In this document: one piece after another, positions 34,634 through 42,713 of the stretch
Numbering within the stretch: the first letter of the stretch is position 1
Layout: the number at the start of each line of letters is the position of its first letter
Source of the DNA: Paenibacillus beijingensis
Lineage (GTDB): Bacteria; Bacillota; Bacilli; Paenibacillales; Paenibacillaceae
Assembly (NCBI RefSeq): GCF_000961095.1
Contig: NZ_CP011058.1
Location: forward strand, 3,313,501 to 3,377,500
DNA: 64,000 nucleotides
Direction of reading: 5' to 3'
The notes under the pieces: model-generated
What the model saw: only the letters and a program-made list of their open reading frames with translations
Told to the model about the DNA's origin: nothing
Database searches by the model: none
Program-made: the position numbers and the translations under genes

Positions 34634-35842
34634 ATGATGGGTATTCTGAAACTTGGCAATGTTAAAATCGGACATGAATTGTGCGATATCATCTTGAACC
34701 GAAAGCTTGGCATTATCGAAAAGATTACTTCGAGCGGCAAAGGGAAGAACGAATCTTGCACCGATACGTTGGAATTCAAGGATACGAAGGGACTGCTTTA
34801 TATCCCCGCTTTTAAAGACAGCCATATTCATTTGGATAAAAATTTTTTGGGCGAACCTTGGCAGCCGTTAAAACCTTTCCTTTCACTTGAAGGTCAGCTG
34901 AAAAATGAAAAATCCATGCTTTCCACGCTCTCCAGCTCGCCTGCAGTGAGGGCGAGGCGGTTGCTTGATCTGCTTCTCGATCGAGGTACCGCTTCCATTC
35001 GCACACATGTGGACGTCGATCCGGACATCGGTCTTTCGTACTTGGAAGACATTTTGCGTGTTCGAGAGGAATATCGCGGACGCATGAAGATGGAGATTGT
35101 CGCCTTTCCCCAACAAGGGCTGATTCGATCGAATTCGTTGTCGATCATGAAGGAGGCGATGCGTGCGGGCGCCGATTTGGTGGGCGGAGTCGATCCGGCC
35201 GGATTGGATCAGCAGGTGGATCGCAGTCTCGAAGCGATGTTTGAACTCAGCGCGGAATTTCACGCTGGAGTAGACATGCATCTTCATGACCCCGGGCATC
35301 TCGGCGTTTATACCATCGAGAAGTTTGCAGATCTGACCAAGCAAGCGGGTAAGGCGGGTAGGACAGCGGTGAGTCACGCCTATTGTATGGGTCAAGTGTC
35401 GGAGGCGGAATCATTGGACCTTGCCCACAAGTTAAAAGAAGCCGATGTTGGGATTATCACCAGTGTTCCGATCGACCATCCAATGCCTCGTGTCGATCAG
35501 TTATTGAATACCGGAGTTCAAGTCCATATCGGCTGCGACAATATCTTGGATGCGTGGAGCCCGTTTGGCAATGGCGATCTATTGGCTCGAGGCTCACGTC
35601 TTGCAGAGAAATTCAAATGGAGAATGGACCACGAATTAATGAGGATCTTACCGCTGATCACTTCAGGAGATCCAGAACCGAAAGCAGGTGATCCCGCGAA
35701 CTTTATCCTTGTTGAGGCAATGAACAGTATGCATGCAGTCGCATCCGTTCCTAAACGGGAAGCGGTGTTCGTGAACGGCCAGCTTGTCGGTGGAGAATGG
35801 ATGAGCAGCAATAAAGAACTAACTAATATTGAAACGAGGTAG
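34634..35842 (+). CDS. Cytosine deaminase-like amidohydrolase, first copy
   Basis: A 402-residue amidohydrolase of the CodA/AtzC group. Metal motif SHIHLDKNFLG near residues 58-68, a THVDVDPDIG segment near 123, a HLHDPG segment near 218, HAYCMG near 250, and the metal Asp in GCDNILDAWSPFGNGD near 300. It probably deaminates or opens a cyclic N-compound. ATG 34634 (or 34637) lies after GAAGGGGG. It starts a run of genes reading the same way, with the next 5 bp away. The second copy at 39974 is related but clearly different. Confidence 0.85.
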   Translation: MMGILKLGNVKIGHELCDIILNRKLGIIEKITSSGKGKNESCTDTLEFKDTKGLLYIPAFKDSHIHLDKNFLGEPWQPLKPFLSLEGQLKNEKSMLSTLSSSPAVRARRLLDLLLDRGTASIRTHVDVDPDIGLSYLEDILRVREEYRGRMKMEIVAFPQQGLIRSNSLSIMKEAMRAGADLVGGVDPAGLDQQVDRSLEAMFELSAEFHAGVDMHLHDPGHLGVYTIEKFADLTKQAGKAGRTAVSHAYCMGQVSEAESLDLAHKLKEADVGIITSVPIDHPMPRVDQLLNTGVQVHIGCDNILDAWSPFGNGDLLARGSRLAEKFKWRMDHELMRILPLITSGDPEPKAGDPANFILVEAMNSMHAVASVPKREAVFVNGQLVGGEWMSSNKELTNIETR

Positions 35843-35847
35843 ATGGA

Positions 35848-36753
35848 ATGGATCGATTTCATGTTTCCGCAACCGGGCACTCGCCCACGTATTTTCCTCA
35901 TTATCTGGCTGAAGAATTAGGGTATTTTACAGATGTTGACCTAAATGTAACGATCGATGTACCGAAGCCATGGGATCTCGTACTGGATAATCTCAACAAC
36001 GGTGTCTCTCAAGCGGCACTGGGGGGAATTTGGGTTCCTGCCATGTATAAATCCCGAGTCAAAGATTACTTATCCTTCGCCCAATTATGTGCACGTTATA
36101 CGATTGAAATTGTGACACGTGAACCCGTGGAGTCATTTGATTGGAATTACTTTACGAACAAGCTGGTATTAGTTGGAGGGCTTGGTGCGGGTCCGGGCCG
36201 TACGGTGTTTCTAAAAGGCGTCCTTAAACATGCCGGTATCGATTTGTCAACCGTTCGGTTTATCGATGGGTTATCCACATCCATGTTTGCTGAGTTATTT
36301 GGCGGGGGTCAGGGTGATGCTTATGCAGTCGATACGTTAACCGCGGCCGCACTCGTTCGCGATGGTATCGGTTACCATACCGCAAGCGTGACGAATCCTG
36401 TTCCTGCAAGCGTCTATTATACTCTGCCGGAAGTGCTTAATCGAGAAGATAACTTGATTGGGAGGTTCACACTGGCCATCCAGAGAGCAACCACATGGAT
36501 TCGGGAGCACGATGCCGAGGATGCCCGAGACCTTGTCAAACAGAATTGGCCTGATGACGTGGATCGGATGATCGAGTTTCTCAATATGTACAAGCACCAG
36601 TTGTGGGACGAAAGTGTGCTGATCAAAGAAAGCGAGTTGTTGGCCTGGCAGCAAAGTTTGGCATGGGCCGGCTTAATTGAGAAACCATTTCCCTATACCG
36701 AATTGGTGACTACAAAGCCTTATGAATTTACGGTAGCTCAGTTAGCTAAATAA
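35848..36753 (+). CDS. THI5/SsuA-like binding-fold protein without signal peptide
   Basis: A 301-residue type II periplasmic-binding fold protein of the NMT1/THI5 group. The N-terminus MDRFHVSATGHSPTYFPHYL has no hydrophobic signal or lipobox, so it is predicted to be cytoplasmic. The middle contains GGLGAGPGRTVFLKGVLKHAGI. The iron-binding CCCFC motif of yeast Thi5 is absent. It is 5 bp after the amidohydrolase and 24 bp before the sugar-type lipoprotein. Possible roles are a cytoplasmic ligand sensor, a substrate-binding enzyme, or a binding protein with a non-classical export; none is proven. Confidence 0.7.
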   Translation: MDRFHVSATGHSPTYFPHYLAEELGYFTDVDLNVTIDVPKPWDLVLDNLNNGVSQAALGGIWVPAMYKSRVKDYLSFAQLCARYTIEIVTREPVESFDWNYFTNKLVLVGGLGAGPGRTVFLKGVLKHAGIDLSTVRFIDGLSTSMFAELFGGGQGDAYAVDTLTAAALVRDGIGYHTASVTNPVPASVYYTLPEVLNREDNLIGRFTLAIQRATTWIREHDAEDARDLVKQNWPDDVDRMIEFLNMYKHQLWDESVLIKESELLAWQQSLAWAGLIEKPFPYTELVTTKPYEFTVAQLAK

Positions 36754-36777
36754 AAAAGAAAAAAGGGAGATGGGAAG

Positions 36778-38073
36778 ATGAAATTCAAATTTTTTCATTG
36801 GAGCATGTTGATCTTAACCCTTGTTGTCTTTGTAAGCGGCTGTGGAAATTCCGGAACGGATAAAACCCAATCAAGCGGGAACACGGCCGGGACGAGTGAG
36901 GGAACATCAGGAGAAGCTTCTAAGGAGAAGGTCAAACTAACGCTGTGGGTTCAATCGAAAGACTGGAATGTAGAAGAAATCAAGAACAGATATGCGAGTA
37001 AATACCCCAATATTGAATTGAATTTTGAGGATAATCCGATTTCCGGATACGTTGCAAAAGTAGAATCCGCTATACTTGGCGGTACCGCCCCCGATCTAAT
37101 CTCCGCGGATACGCAAATCCTTGCCACTGTCGCAGGCAAAGGCTTGCTGGATACATGGGATGAAGAAAAGAAAACGCTGAATGAATCGGATTTTTCCCCA
37201 TCCATATGGGAGTCAAATATTATTGATGGGAAAATGTATGGACTTCCTTACTTCGATATGTCGCAGGCCATTGTTTACAATAAAAAGTTATTCGATCAGG
37301 CAGGTATTCCGTATCCGAAGGAAAATTGGACGCACGAAGAAATGCTTGAACTTGCCCAGAAGCTTACGATCCCTGGCAAACAATATGGCTTTGCCCTTGC
37401 TGCTGAGCCATCGAATCCTGGCGGTTTCATTACCTCTTTTGGGCCGGTATTATGGGCGTTCGGCGGCGATTTCTTAAATGCGGACAATACAAAGGCGATG
37501 ATCAACAGCCCTGAAAGTGTGAAAGGCATTCAGTTCTGGTCTGAGCTTTATACAAAATACAAAGTCACACCACAAGGGACAGTCAACTTCGATACCGAAA
37601 GAGATGGATATCCTTTGTTTGTCAACGGAAAACTTGCCATGATGCCAGCCTATACGTACACGGTTGATCTTTTGAAACAACATCCGGAATTGGAGTGGGG
37701 TCTTCAAGTAGCGCCTGATAAGGTGGGGAAAGGAAATGGCTGGTCGTTCGCACTTCCTAATAATGCAAAACATAAAAAAGAGGCTCGCGATTTTGCAATG
37801 TGGCTGCTTCAACCGGAAAATCTGACGCTCACCAACCAACAACCATCCCGTATGTCTGCCGCGAATGTATCTCCTTGGAATACACCGGATTATAAAATCT
37901 TTTTCGAAGTCGGACAATACCAACGGAACGTGCCGACGATTCCACAATGGCAGGAAATACAAAATGTAATTTTCCCGGAATTGCAGGCGGTACTGGCTGG
38001 AAGCAAAACGCCTCAGAAAGCTGCGGATGATATGGCGTCACAAATCAATACCATACTCGAACAATCACATTAA
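36778..38073 (+). CDS. Extracellular solute-binding lipoprotein (family 1)
   Basis: A 431-residue sugar-type binding protein: lipoprotein signal VVFVSGC (cysteine 22), then KVKLTLWVQSKDWNVEEIKN. Pocket segments include GKMYGLPYFDMSQAIVYNKK and WSFALPNNAKHKKEARDFAMWLL. It is the binding protein for the two permeases after the hairpin at 38101. Ligand unknown; genes around suggest a nucleoside or a glycosylated heterocycle (inference). Confidence 0.88.
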   Translation: MKFKFFHWSMLILTLVVFVSGCGNSGTDKTQSSGNTAGTSEGTSGEASKEKVKLTLWVQSKDWNVEEIKNRYASKYPNIELNFEDNPISGYVAKVESAILGGTAPDLISADTQILATVAGKGLLDTWDEEKKTLNESDFSPSIWESNIIDGKMYGLPYFDMSQAIVYNKKLFDQAGIPYPKENWTHEEMLELAQKLTIPGKQYGFALAAEPSNPGGFITSFGPVLWAFGGDFLNADNTKAMINSPESVKGIQFWSELYTKYKVTPQGTVNFDTERDGYPLFVNGKLAMMPAYTYTVDLLKQHPELEWGLQVAPDKVGKGNGWSFALPNNAKHKKEARDFAMWLLQPENLTLTNQQPSRMSAANVSPWNTPDYKIFFEVGQYQRNVPTIPQWQEIQNVIFPELQAVLAGSKTPQKAADDMASQINTILEQSH

Positions 38074-38100
38074 AACAAGTTTCATTCTTATGGACTTATT

Positions 38101-38153
38101 GAAATCTGCACACTGTCAGTCGGGAACGACCGGCTGACAGTGTTGCAGATTTC
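38101..38153 (+). terminator. Long intercistronic hairpin between binding protein and permeases
   Basis: GAAATCTGCACACTGTCAG (38101-38119) pairs with the segment at 38134-38153, with one bulge. No T tail follows, so it is more likely an mRNA stabiliser or partial attenuator that keeps binding-protein levels above permease levels (inference). Confidence 0.65.
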
Positions 38154-38180
38154 ACAAGAAACGAGGAAGGAGGATGTGAG

Positions 38181-39095
38181 ATGAGCACATTTCAGAAAAC
38201 ACTTCGTACTAAAGGCCCGGTCTATCTTTTGATTTTTCCTTGTTTGTTCGTTCTCTGCACCATGATGTTCTATCCCATTTATCAGACTGTCGTATTCAGT
38301 TTCTCCAAAATATCGTTTCCTTCGTTTAGTTCAACTTTCAATGGATTGGATAATTATTTCAGGGTCTTCTCCAAGCAAGAAGTGCTCAAGGTTATGAATA
38401 ATACCTTGGTCTGGATTATAGGCGGGATCGCGAGCCGTTTCATTCTCGGGTTCTGGGCGGCCATTATTTTCAATATCAAAGTGAAAGGCAATATGTTTTT
38501 TCGCATTCTATGCTTGCTTCCATGGACGATTCCTTCGATCGCGGCGGCGAATCTGTGGCGTTGGATTCTTAAAGCAGATATTGGCGTATTTAATGAATTT
38601 CTACAATCGATAGGCCTAGGGTACTTAACCAATAACTGGATCGGCGATCCCCGGACAGCTTTGTGGTCTGTGCTTGTTGCTTATGCATGGCAAGGTTTTC
38701 CATTTGTTATGCTTATGCTTCTTGCCGGCATGCAAAGTATTCCGAAGGAGTTATATGAAGCGGGGAAAATCGACGGGGCTCATTCGGTGCAGTTATTCCG
38801 GTACATTACGATTCCCAGCTTAATGCCGATCATTCTGGTTGTCCTCTTGTTGGAATTGATCAATGGGTTGAATACGTCCGATATGTTGATGGTATTGACC
38901 GGCGGGGGACCGGCCGGAGCAACCGAAACGATTGGCTTGTTCATCTATCGCATCGGATTTGTCAATTTTGATTTCGGAGGCGCTTCGGCGATTAGCCTGG
39001 CACTGCTCCTTTTTGTCATTATTTTGTTCATCTTTTACGGAATTGCGGCCAATCAGGCCATGAAACGGAGAGATATCCAATGGTCCGTAAAATGA
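38181..39095 (+). CDS. Sugar ABC permease, MalF type
   Basis: 304 residues, six hydrophobic segments, EAA loop PKELYEAGKIDGAHSVQLFRYI, and LTGGGPAGATETIGLFIYRIGF near the end. It follows GAGGAAGGAGGATG. Partner of the next permease, with which it overlaps by 16 bp. Confidence 0.9.
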   Translation: MSTFQKTLRTKGPVYLLIFPCLFVLCTMMFYPIYQTVVFSFSKISFPSFSSTFNGLDNYFRVFSKQEVLKVMNNTLVWIIGGIASRFILGFWAAIIFNIKVKGNMFFRILCLLPWTIPSIAAANLWRWILKADIGVFNEFLQSIGLGYLTNNWIGDPRTALWSVLVAYAWQGFPFVMLMLLAGMQSIPKELYEAGKIDGAHSVQLFRYITIPSLMPIILVVLLLELINGLNTSDMLMVLTGGGPAGATETIGLFIYRIGFVNFDFGGASAISLALLLFVIILFIFYGIAANQAMKRRDIQWSVK

Positions 39096-39916
39096 GAATT
39101 TCCCTGCATGTGGGATTCTATTTATCAGCTCTTCTTCTTTCCGCCTTTAGCTTGATTCCCATCCTATGGGGAGTCAGCACTTCATTGAAATCCGAAAGTA
39201 TGGTTTATAAACAACCGCCTGAGTGGATCCCCTCATCGCCTACGCTCGAGAATTACTTGTCTATTCTAAGAGACCAAGATATGTTGGGGTATTTTCGAAA
39301 TACGGTCATTATTTCGACAGGTGCCACTGTATTTTCCTTGATAATTGGTATTATGGCAGCTTATGGATTTTCCAGATTTAAATTTCGCGGGAAAAACGTA
39401 TTGCTTGTTTCCATTCTCTTTACTACGCTGTTTCCCAAAATCGTGATTATGATCCCACTATATATGACGCTGAAGGATCTTACACTTTTGAATACTTACA
39501 CAGGGTTGATCCTAGTCTATATGATCGTCGTTCTCCCAATCGCCGTCTGGCTGCTAAAGGGCTACTTCGATAAAATCCCTTATGAAGTGGAGGAAGCTGC
39601 CATCATGGACGGATGTTCGATCTGGAGCCGGCTTTGGCGGATTGTGATACCGATCTCGTTACCGGGTATTGCGGCTGTAGGTTTATTCTCGTTTATTGTT
39701 GCCTGGAACGACTTCTGGTTCGCCTTGATCTACAGCTTCGGGAAGGAAACGAGAACACAATCCGTAGCTCTTGGTTTCTTCATCACTCAGATGGGTATTC
39801 AATGGGGGAAACTGATGGCGGGTACAGTTCTCGTAAGTATTCCATCCATTCTCGTTTTTGCTTTTGCGCAAAAATTACTTGTAAACGGCTTAAGTGACGG
39901 TGCGGTGAAAGGATAG
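39080..39916 (+). CDS. Sugar ABC permease, MalG type
   Basis: 278 residues, six hydrophobic segments, EAA loop PYEVEEAAIMDGCSIWSRLWRI, C-terminus NGLSDGAVKG. ATG 39080 lies 7 bp after GGAGAG, inside the end of the previous gene. No ATPase is encoded in the cluster, so an MsmX-like protein from elsewhere is expected (known for this group). Confidence 0.9.
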   Translation: MVRKMRISLHVGFYLSALLLSAFSLIPILWGVSTSLKSESMVYKQPPEWIPSSPTLENYLSILRDQDMLGYFRNTVIISTGATVFSLIIGIMAAYGFSRFKFRGKNVLLVSILFTTLFPKIVIMIPLYMTLKDLTLLNTYTGLILVYMIVVLPIAVWLLKGYFDKIPYEVEEAAIMDGCSIWSRLWRIVIPISLPGIAAVGLFSFIVAWNDFWFALIYSFGKETRTQSVALGFFITQMGIQWGKLMAGTVLVSIPSILVFAFAQKLLVNGLSDGAVKG

Positions 39917-39973
39917 TAAATCGCTATCAGGACCATTCTGTTTTAAATAAGGAAAGAACGAAAGGTGACAACC

Positions 39974-41212
39974 ATGATTGATTTATTGATTCAAGGAGCC
40001 CGGCTGCCAGGTGCTAAACAATTCATGGACGTAGGTGTCAAGGATGGGGTCATCACTTGTGTTGCTCCAGCGGGGGAACAGGCCATAGACGCAGTTATAT
40101 TGGAACAAGCTCATGGTGCGATGCTTCTTCCCGGGGTGGTTGAGCCACATATTCATTTGGACAAATCACACCTTCTGTCAAGAATGAGCAGCGAGGCCAC
40201 TTCTTTACAAGAAGCGATCCGGATGACTGCAGAGCTCAAGCAAGGGTTTACTCGTGAAGATATATGGGATCGTTCACTCGCTACGATTCAGCAGGCTGTT
40301 CGCAATGGCGTTACCCATATGCGCTGCCATGCGGAGGTAGATCCAATTCTTGGTTTGAAGTCCGTCGAAGTTGCATTGGAACTAAAAAGCCGGGTTAAAT
40401 CTTGGATGGATTTGCAAATCGTCGTCCTACCCCAGGAAGGTATCTTTCAAGCTCCCGGGACCGATGAATTGATGGAGGAAGCGCTTCGCCTGGGAGTAGA
40501 TGTGGTTGGAGGCATGCCCTATCAGGATGCCGATCCGGGAAAGCATATCGATTACGTGTTCAAGCTTGGTGAGAAGTATAAGGTTCCCATTGATTTTCAC
40601 ACTGACTTTTCCGACAATCCGGAAGATCGCACCATACTTGATATTGCTGATCGAACAATCGCATCCGAATTTCAAGGCTTAGTCTCGGCGGGGCATGTCA
40701 CATCGCTGGGATCGATGCCGGTTTCTGAAGCATGCCGAGCCATCGAACGAATCGCGCAAGCGGATATCTCGATTATGTGTTTGCCCGCCACCGATTTATA
40801 TATAAGCGGTAGGGGCGATAGGGAGAAAATCAGGCGTGGACTAACTCCCGTGAAGTTATTGCTGGAGCATGGGGTGAATGTAACGGTCGGCGTTAACAAT
40901 GTGAGAAATGCCTTCACGCCATTCGGTAAGGCTGATCCCTTTGAGGTTGCCTGGCTGCTCGCAGTTGCGGCTTACATGGGCAGCGAGGCGGACGCTCGGC
41001 AGCTGGTCCACATGCTGACTTCGGGTGCGGCGAGGGCATTGGGCTTGCATGGGTACGGCCTTCATATCGGCGCCTATGCCGATATGGTGCTTTTCCCGAC
41101 GTCATCTTCGGAGCGGGACATTTTGCTGGATCAACCGGCATGCCGAAAGGTTTGGAAGCGCGGCGTCAAGGTTGCCGAGGCTGTTATCCCAACAGGCCCG
41201 GCATCGAGTTAG
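39974..41212 (+). CDS. Cytosine deaminase-like amidohydrolase, second copy
   Basis: A 412-residue CodA/AtzC-type amidohydrolase: PHIHLDKSHLLSRM near residue 60, MRCHAEVDPILG near 115, FHTDFSDNPEDRTIL near 215, a HVTSLGSMPVSEACR segment, and VTVGVNNVRNAFTPFGKADP near 305, where the usual GCDNI motif reads GVNNV, so the metal-binding Asp is replaced by Asn. ATG 39974 after AAAGGTG is preferred over GTG 39965. The changed Asp may reduce or alter metal binding. It closes the cluster, 57 bp after the permease. Confidence 0.83.
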   Translation: MIDLLIQGARLPGAKQFMDVGVKDGVITCVAPAGEQAIDAVILEQAHGAMLLPGVVEPHIHLDKSHLLSRMSSEATSLQEAIRMTAELKQGFTREDIWDRSLATIQQAVRNGVTHMRCHAEVDPILGLKSVEVALELKSRVKSWMDLQIVVLPQEGIFQAPGTDELMEEALRLGVDVVGGMPYQDADPGKHIDYVFKLGEKYKVPIDFHTDFSDNPEDRTILDIADRTIASEFQGLVSAGHVTSLGSMPVSEACRAIERIAQADISIMCLPATDLYISGRGDREKIRRGLTPVKLLLEHGVNVTVGVNNVRNAFTPFGKADPFEVAWLLAVAAYMGSEADARQLVHMLTSGAARALGLHGYGLHIGAYADMVLFPTSSSERDILLDQPACRKVWKRGVKVAEAVIPTGPASS

Positions 41213-41408
41213 TCATTTCTTTCCAACTTGAAGGCACCTTCATGGACTGATGGGGGCAATATAGAATAATCGGCACCGCGCTTCATTTATAAATAATGAA
41301 ATGATGTCAGTCGTGCAGATCCGCTTGCAAAATTCGGGAGGATTGGAACGTCGACTCTCTTTCTGTACAATGGAGACAGTAATGGACGCTTGGAACGGAG
41401 AATGGGTC

Positions 41409-42344
41409 ATGTTTATCTATACGTTTGCCTGTCATGAAAATGAAGCGGGATTGTGCGGCATGGAGCAGCGGGCGCTGGTGGGAGCATTCGAAGCAGAGGG
41501 TGCTGGATATATCCGCAGCGTGCGGGAAATCGATCCCGGCAGAAGCCCGTTTATAAAAGAACGGATGCGGATCGAAGGCGAATTCGAAAGTATAGGGGAG
41601 CTGAAGGAAGCGGCATCGGCAATGGAGCTGGGCGGGGAAACGTTCAAGGTGCGCTGGCTCGATATCGATTCAAGCGCCAAGCTTGAATATACGGAAAGAC
41701 TGGCGCTGGAACGGGAAGTGGGCGCCTGCATTCGCGGCCAGGCGGACATGCGGCGGCCGCAGCGGCTGATCGGTGCCGCCCGATTGGACGGCAAATGGAT
41801 GATCGGCGCGCTAACGGAAGCCGGTTCGGCATGGCGAGCGCACGTCGACAAGCCGAGGCAGTATTCCACGGCGCTCGGCGTCCGCACGGCGCGAGCGGTC
41901 GCCAACATCGCCGTGCCGGACCCTCGCGGCATTCGCGCCGTTGATCCGTGCTGCGGCATCGGGACGGTGCTGTTGGAGGCATGGTCGATGGGGATCGATA
42001 TGGACGGATTCGAAATCAATCCGCTTGCGGCCCGCGGCGCAAGGGAAAACATGAGCTATTTCGGCTATCCTCCGCAGCGGGTGCGGCTGGGCGACATGCG
42101 CGCCGTAACGGAACGGTACGATGCCGCTGTGCTCGACATGCCCTACAATCTGTGCTCCGTCTCTCCCCGCGGCGAGCAGCTGGAGATACTGCGGTCGCTG
42201 CGCTCCATGGCGGCAAGAGCGGTCGTCATCTCAACGGAGCCGGTGGAACCGCTGCTTGCCGAAGCCGGGTTCGATATCGAGGGCCGCTGCGAAATGCGCA
42301 AAGGAGAGGGAGCTTTCAAGCGGCAGCTGTTTCTTTGCCAATAA
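41409..42344 (+). CDS. TRM11-like RNA methyltransferase
   Basis: A 311-residue SAM-dependent methyltransferase: SAM loop DPCCGIGTVLLEAWSMGIDMDGFEIN near residues 178-203, and the catalytic DMPYNLCSVSPRGEQ near 240. It lacks a recognisable full THUMP domain at the N-terminus, which begins MFIYTFACHENEAGLCGMEQ. ATG 41409 has GGAG 8 bp upstream; the frame extends to 41301 without one. The family makes m2G-type bases in tRNA or rRNA; the target here is not known. Confidence 0.8.
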   Translation: MFIYTFACHENEAGLCGMEQRALVGAFEAEGAGYIRSVREIDPGRSPFIKERMRIEGEFESIGELKEAASAMELGGETFKVRWLDIDSSAKLEYTERLALEREVGACIRGQADMRRPQRLIGAARLDGKWMIGALTEAGSAWRAHVDKPRQYSTALGVRTARAVANIAVPDPRGIRAVDPCCGIGTVLLEAWSMGIDMDGFEINPLAARGARENMSYFGYPPQRVRLGDMRAVTERYDAAVLDMPYNLCSVSPRGEQLEILRSLRSMAARAVVISTEPVEPLLAEAGFDIEGRCEMRKGEGAFKRQLFLCQ

Positions 42345-42359
42345 ATCACTAACGGAGCG

Positions 42360-42689
42360 TCATGCGCTTTCGTATACTTCAATCCCTTTTCCGTCCGGAA
42401 GCGCGGAAGAGCCGACTTTGCGGAAGCCGTTCCGCCTCCAGAACTTCAAACCCGGTTCGTTTTCGATCAGAACGCCGAGCCGGAACGACGCAACCCCGAC
42501 ATAAGTTTCCCCGTCTTTGATCAAGAACCGCTCCGCGCCGGCTTTTTCGGCATCTTTGCGGTCCGCCGACACATCGTCTTCATCCAACGTTTCCTTATCT
42601 CTGGAGATGCGGTTGAAGAAAGCGTTAGAGTTCAAAATGGTACATTCGACGGCAAAATTATCGCTTGATACGCATTCCAATGTAAGCAT
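42360..42689 (-). pseudogene. GNAT acetyltransferase with an internal deletion
   Basis: A 109-codon frame that keeps both ends of a GNAT protein (start MLTLECVSSDNF, KDGETYVGVA; end FRLGVLIENEPGLKFWRRNGFRKVG). In full-length members the acetyl-CoA motif A (about 55-65 residues) lies between GETYVGV and FRLGVLIENEPG. Here VGVA is joined directly to SFRLG. The reading frame is intact, so it is an in-frame deletion that removes the cofactor loop. Catalysis is unlikely. Confidence 0.65.
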
Positions 42690-42713
42690 GCCAACGATCT
42701 CCTCGAAAAATAT

